The position numbers and the translations under genes are program-made. The notes under the pieces were generated by a model. It saw only the letters and a program-made list of their open reading frames with translations, ran no database searches and was not told the DNA's origin. Below, piece after piece: positions 6,217 through 6,764 of a stretch of 6,764 nt of DNA. The stretch covers positions 1-6,764 of the forward strand of contig DATECU010000324.1 of the NCBI GenBank assembly GCA_035286745.1. The letters run 5' to 3'. Source of the stretch: DATECU01 sp035286745 (lineage in GTDB: Bacteria; Acidobacteriota; Vicinamibacteria; Fen-336). Position 1 is the stretch's first letter. The number at the start of each line of letters is the position of its first letter.

Positions 6217-6337
6217 GCGGGGAGCCCTGAATCGCGCCATCGCGGCAAGACCGCGATTGGCCAGCCGTACTACCACCGGGGTGAGGCACGGAACGGACGG
6301 GACACGTTCACGAGCACGGTCTGACCAGCTTGCCCGG
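6217..6337. other. Convergent intergenic gap
   Basis: These 121 bp lie between two genes whose 3' ends face each other, where terminators for both strands are expected. It holds one clear hairpin (6239-6257), and a second dyad (CTGACC/GGTCAG, 6321-6326 and 6336-6341, 9-nt loop) covers the stop codon of the right-hand gene. I see no gene in it. Confidence 0.6.
6239..6257. terminator. Hairpin in the convergent gap, possible bidirectional terminator
   Basis: ATCGCGG and CCGCGAT form a perfect 7-bp stem with the 5-nt loop CAAGA, starting 22 nt after the stop of the GT-B-like gene. There is no T-run on either side, so an intrinsic terminator of the classical kind is not shown. Its position between convergent genes is the main support. 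The right arm can also pair with AATCGCG at 6230-6236. Confidence 0.4.
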
Positions 6338-6764
6338 TCAGCGGGGAGGCGTCGCCAGCACCGTCTCGGCGGTTCCCACACCACCGCTCGGCACCTCGAC
6401 CAGGACGTCAGCCCAGCGGGGGCCCTTCATCACGCGCAGCGCGACCGCGCCGGCCGGGGTGGGCATCACCAGGGTTCCCTGGCCATCGCTCGCGGCCACC
6501 CCCGGGCCCGAGGTCTTCACCCCGAAGACGCTGGTCAGGACACCTGTGGCCCCGGCCACCGGTTGCCCAGCCTCGTCCCACACCTTCACCTGGGCCCGGC
6601 CGCCCGGCGTCAGGCGCAGCAGCACCGGCTCCTCGCCCGGGGTCACCGCGGCTTGGGTCGCGAAGCCCACCGCTTCCGATCCCGCCATCACATCGCAGGA
6701 CCCCAAACCGAGGCCCGCAATGGTGAAGCTGCCGTCGCCGCCGGTGACCGTCCCCCGCTCCCAC
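6338..6764 (-). CDS. C-terminal part of a protein with carboxypeptidase-regulatory-like repeats, partial (N-terminus off right edge)
   Basis: On the minus strand the frame is open from the right edge to the TGA at 6340-6338, giving 141 residues of a C-terminus. Two beta-sandwich-type repeats can be seen. The end of the first reads TVTGGDGSFTIAGLGLGSCD, residues 5-24 of the visible part. The second starts at about GRAQVKVWDEAGQPVAGA and continues through AASDGQGTLVMPTPAGAVAL. The pattern 'V-D-G-PV-GA ... SD-G-G ... P-G-L' is the hallmark of carboxypeptidase-regulatory-like (CarboxypepD_reg) domains. They are found as repeats in secreted or outer-surface proteins, including large myxobacterial ones, and usually serve as structural or binding modules. 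A TTG at 6706 could be mistaken for a start, but similarity continues upstream to the edge, so the real start lies outside. Any signal peptide or catalytic domain is beyond the window, so the overall function is unknown. Confidence 0.75.
   Translation of the reverse strand, partial: WERGTVTGGDGSFTIAGLGLGSCDVMAGSEAVGFATQAAVTPGEEPVLLRLTPGGRAQVKVWDEAGQPVAGATGVLTSVFGVKTSGPGVAASDGQGTLVMPTPAGAVALRVMKGPRWADVLVEVPSGGVGTAETVLATPPR

Noticed and set aside
5257..6384. Minus-strand open frame (375 codons) opposite the GT-B-like gene
   Set aside because: Arg/Gln/Pro/His-rich without domain pattern, and it runs across the convergent gap. The plus-strand frame shows alternating strand/helix structure and GT-B-like motifs, so this is a shadow.

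Overview
This is a high-GC window (about two-thirds G+C by eye). Coding density and the strong G/C bias at third codon positions suggest a high-GC Gram-negative bacterium. Myxococcota or a related deltaproteobacterial or environmental lineage would fit, but no marker gene fixes the taxon. The Gram-negative inference rests on a periplasmic-adaptor gene in an operon with MacB-type permeases. I see no RNA genes, insertion sequences, CRISPR arrays or prophage genes.

Layout from left to right. Positions 1-237 (minus strand) hold the N-terminal 79 residues of a MIP18/DUF59 (PaaD/SufT-type) iron-sulfur assembly factor that runs off the left edge. Positions 238-363 are a leader with a small hairpin. 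Positions 364-4842 (minus strand) are a four-gene operon, transcribed in this order: HlyD/MacA-type membrane fusion protein, MacB-type ATPase, FtsX/MacB-type permease A, FtsX/MacB-type permease B. The genes overlap by 8 bp, are separated by 12 bp, and overlap by 4 bp (ATGA), so they are almost certainly co-transcribed and partly translationally coupled. Positions 4843-4992 are a divergent promoter region with operator-like inverted repeats. Positions 4993-6216 (plus strand) encode a GT-B-fold glycosyltransferase-like protein that I cannot place in a characterised family. Positions 6217-6337 are a convergent intergenic gap with a hairpin. From 6338 to the right edge (minus strand) lies the C-terminal end of a protein with carboxypeptidase-regulatory-like (Ig-like) repeats.

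Working together: the four-gene operon has the parts of a MacAB-type tripartite system. The usual single MacB polypeptide (ATPase fused to permease) is split into a separate ATPase and two different permeases, which would most simply form a heterodimer. The adaptor would join this inner-membrane motor to an outer-membrane TolC-type channel, which is not encoded here. The substrate cannot be read from the sequence. The divergent GT-B-like gene shares the upstream region with the operon, which permits co-regulation but does not prove a functional link. Nothing here is clearly a wholly new system. The items most worth a second look are the two-permease exporter, the divergent unassigned GT-B-like gene with its internal hydrophobic segment, and the long low-complexity insertion in the adaptor.
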